From: Gillisella taibaishanensis
GTDB taxonomy: Bacteria > Pseudomonadota > Alphaproteobacteria > Rhizobiales > Rhizobiaceae
DNA: 64,000 nt
Reading direction: 5' to 3'
Assembly: GCF_001938985.1 (NCBI RefSeq)
Contig: NZ_MKIN01000020.1
Location: 124,001-188,000 of the forward strand
Shown: in pieces, positions 63,799 through 64,000 of the stretch
How the letters are laid out: every line of letters starts with the position of its first letter
Position numbering within the stretch: position 1 is the first letter of the stretch
Made by a program: the position numbers and the translations under genes
The notes under the pieces: model-generated
Databases searched by the model: none
Told to the model about the DNA's origin: nothing
What the model saw: the letters and a program-made list of their open reading frames with translations, nothing else

Positions 63799-64000
63799 AT
63801 GCCCAACGGGTTCAAACGCTCCTGTCTCACGCTTTTCGTCTCCACGCTGTTCGCTCTATGGGCTGGCGCTGCCGCCGCGCAAGGTGCGACCAAGGGTACC
63901 AGCGGCTTGCCCTTGCCACGGTTCGTCACCTTGAAATCGGCGCGCGTCAATCTGCGCATCGGCCCCAGCACCGATTACGCGACGTCCTGGATGTATACCC
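63799..64000 (+). CDS. Secreted bacterial SH3-domain protein, N-terminal part only
   Basis: The frame runs off the window end. A signal peptide (hydrophobic about 9-27, ending AAAAQG) is followed by PRFVTLKSARVNLRIGPS, the opening of a bacterial SH3 (SH3b/SH3_4) domain found in exported rhizobial proteins. The ATG at 63799 is used; an ATG 4 bases upstream is in another frame. It is divergent from the dehydrogenase, with 282 bases between. Confidence 0.75.
   Translation, partial: MPNGFKRSCLTLFVSTLFALWAGAAAAQGATKGTSGLPLPRFVTLKSARVNLRIGPSTDYATSWMYT

Noticed and set aside
63632..63934. 100-codon plus-strand frame before the SH3 protein
   Set aside because: It overlaps the signal peptide and SH3 start in a different frame; the SH3 frame has the recognisable domain.

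Overview
The window looks like a piece of the main chromosome of a Rhizobiaceae bacterium (Rhizobium/Agrobacterium/Sinorhizobium group). This rests on the high-GC alphaproteobacterial coding style, the linkage polA - small RNA - marR - M20 peptidase - ybaK - PBP1A - dnaK - dnaJ - slyX - recF - moeB, a complete phn (C-P lyase) cluster with rhizobial accessory genes, and several copies of a palindromic repeat of the type common in rhizobial genomes. There are no prophages, insertion sequences, rRNA genes or CRISPR arrays. Species cannot be fixed from what is visible.

Layout. 1-207: tail of a secreted aspartic protease. 260-6447 (minus): gpmA, dapB, a lipid/multidrug-type ABC exporter, glk, mgsA and a murein endopeptidase (mepA). 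6742-12609 (plus): yejABEF peptide/microcin C-type ABC importer. 12689-15569 (plus): a GhrA-like hydroxyacid dehydrogenase, a small membrane protein and pncB. 15559-17114 (minus): two coupled genes of unknown function. 17338-17427: tRNA-Ser(GGA). 17729-18759: small membrane protein and msrA. 19010-27047 (plus): a nucleoside uptake and salvage operon (lipoprotein-type binding protein, ATPase, two permeases, cdd, purine nucleoside phosphorylase, deoC, deoA) that imports nucleosides and splits them to bases and pentose phosphates.

27031-40517: the phosphonate region. A GntR/HutC regulator (phnF) is divergent from phnGHIJKL plus a hexapeptide acyltransferase, followed after a clear PHO box by phnC, phnD, two phnE genes, a 2H-phosphoesterase-like protein (DUF1045 type), phnM and phnN. 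No phnP is present; the DUF1045 protein is the obvious candidate to replace it. A 29-codon membrane-protein ORF lies antisense in the phnI-phnJ gap.

40724-52411: LysE exporter, TPR lipoprotein, M17 aminopeptidase, a small MarR-like regulator coupled to an NlpC/P60 hydrolase, polA, a small membrane protein, a three-hairpin small RNA that I assign to the alpha-r7 (Smr7C) family, a MarR regulator, M20 peptidase, ybaK and a YqjD-like anchored protein. 52599-64000: PBP1A-type transpeptidase, dnaK with a heat-shock-type promoter, a secreted protein between dnaK and dnaJ, slyX, recF, a MoeB/ThiF-like enzyme, a GNAT, a second hydroxyacid dehydrogenase and the start of a secreted SH3 protein.

The most unusual signal is a family of palindromic repeats (seven clear copies). 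Several touch stop codons, one (about 16021-16092) is translated in frame inside a gene, and one (about 38672-38737) has replaced the C-terminus of the DUF1045 protein while keeping its coupling to phnM. No wholly new multi-gene system was found; the best leads are this repeat/gene interplay, the possible PhnP substitute, and the antisense small ORF.
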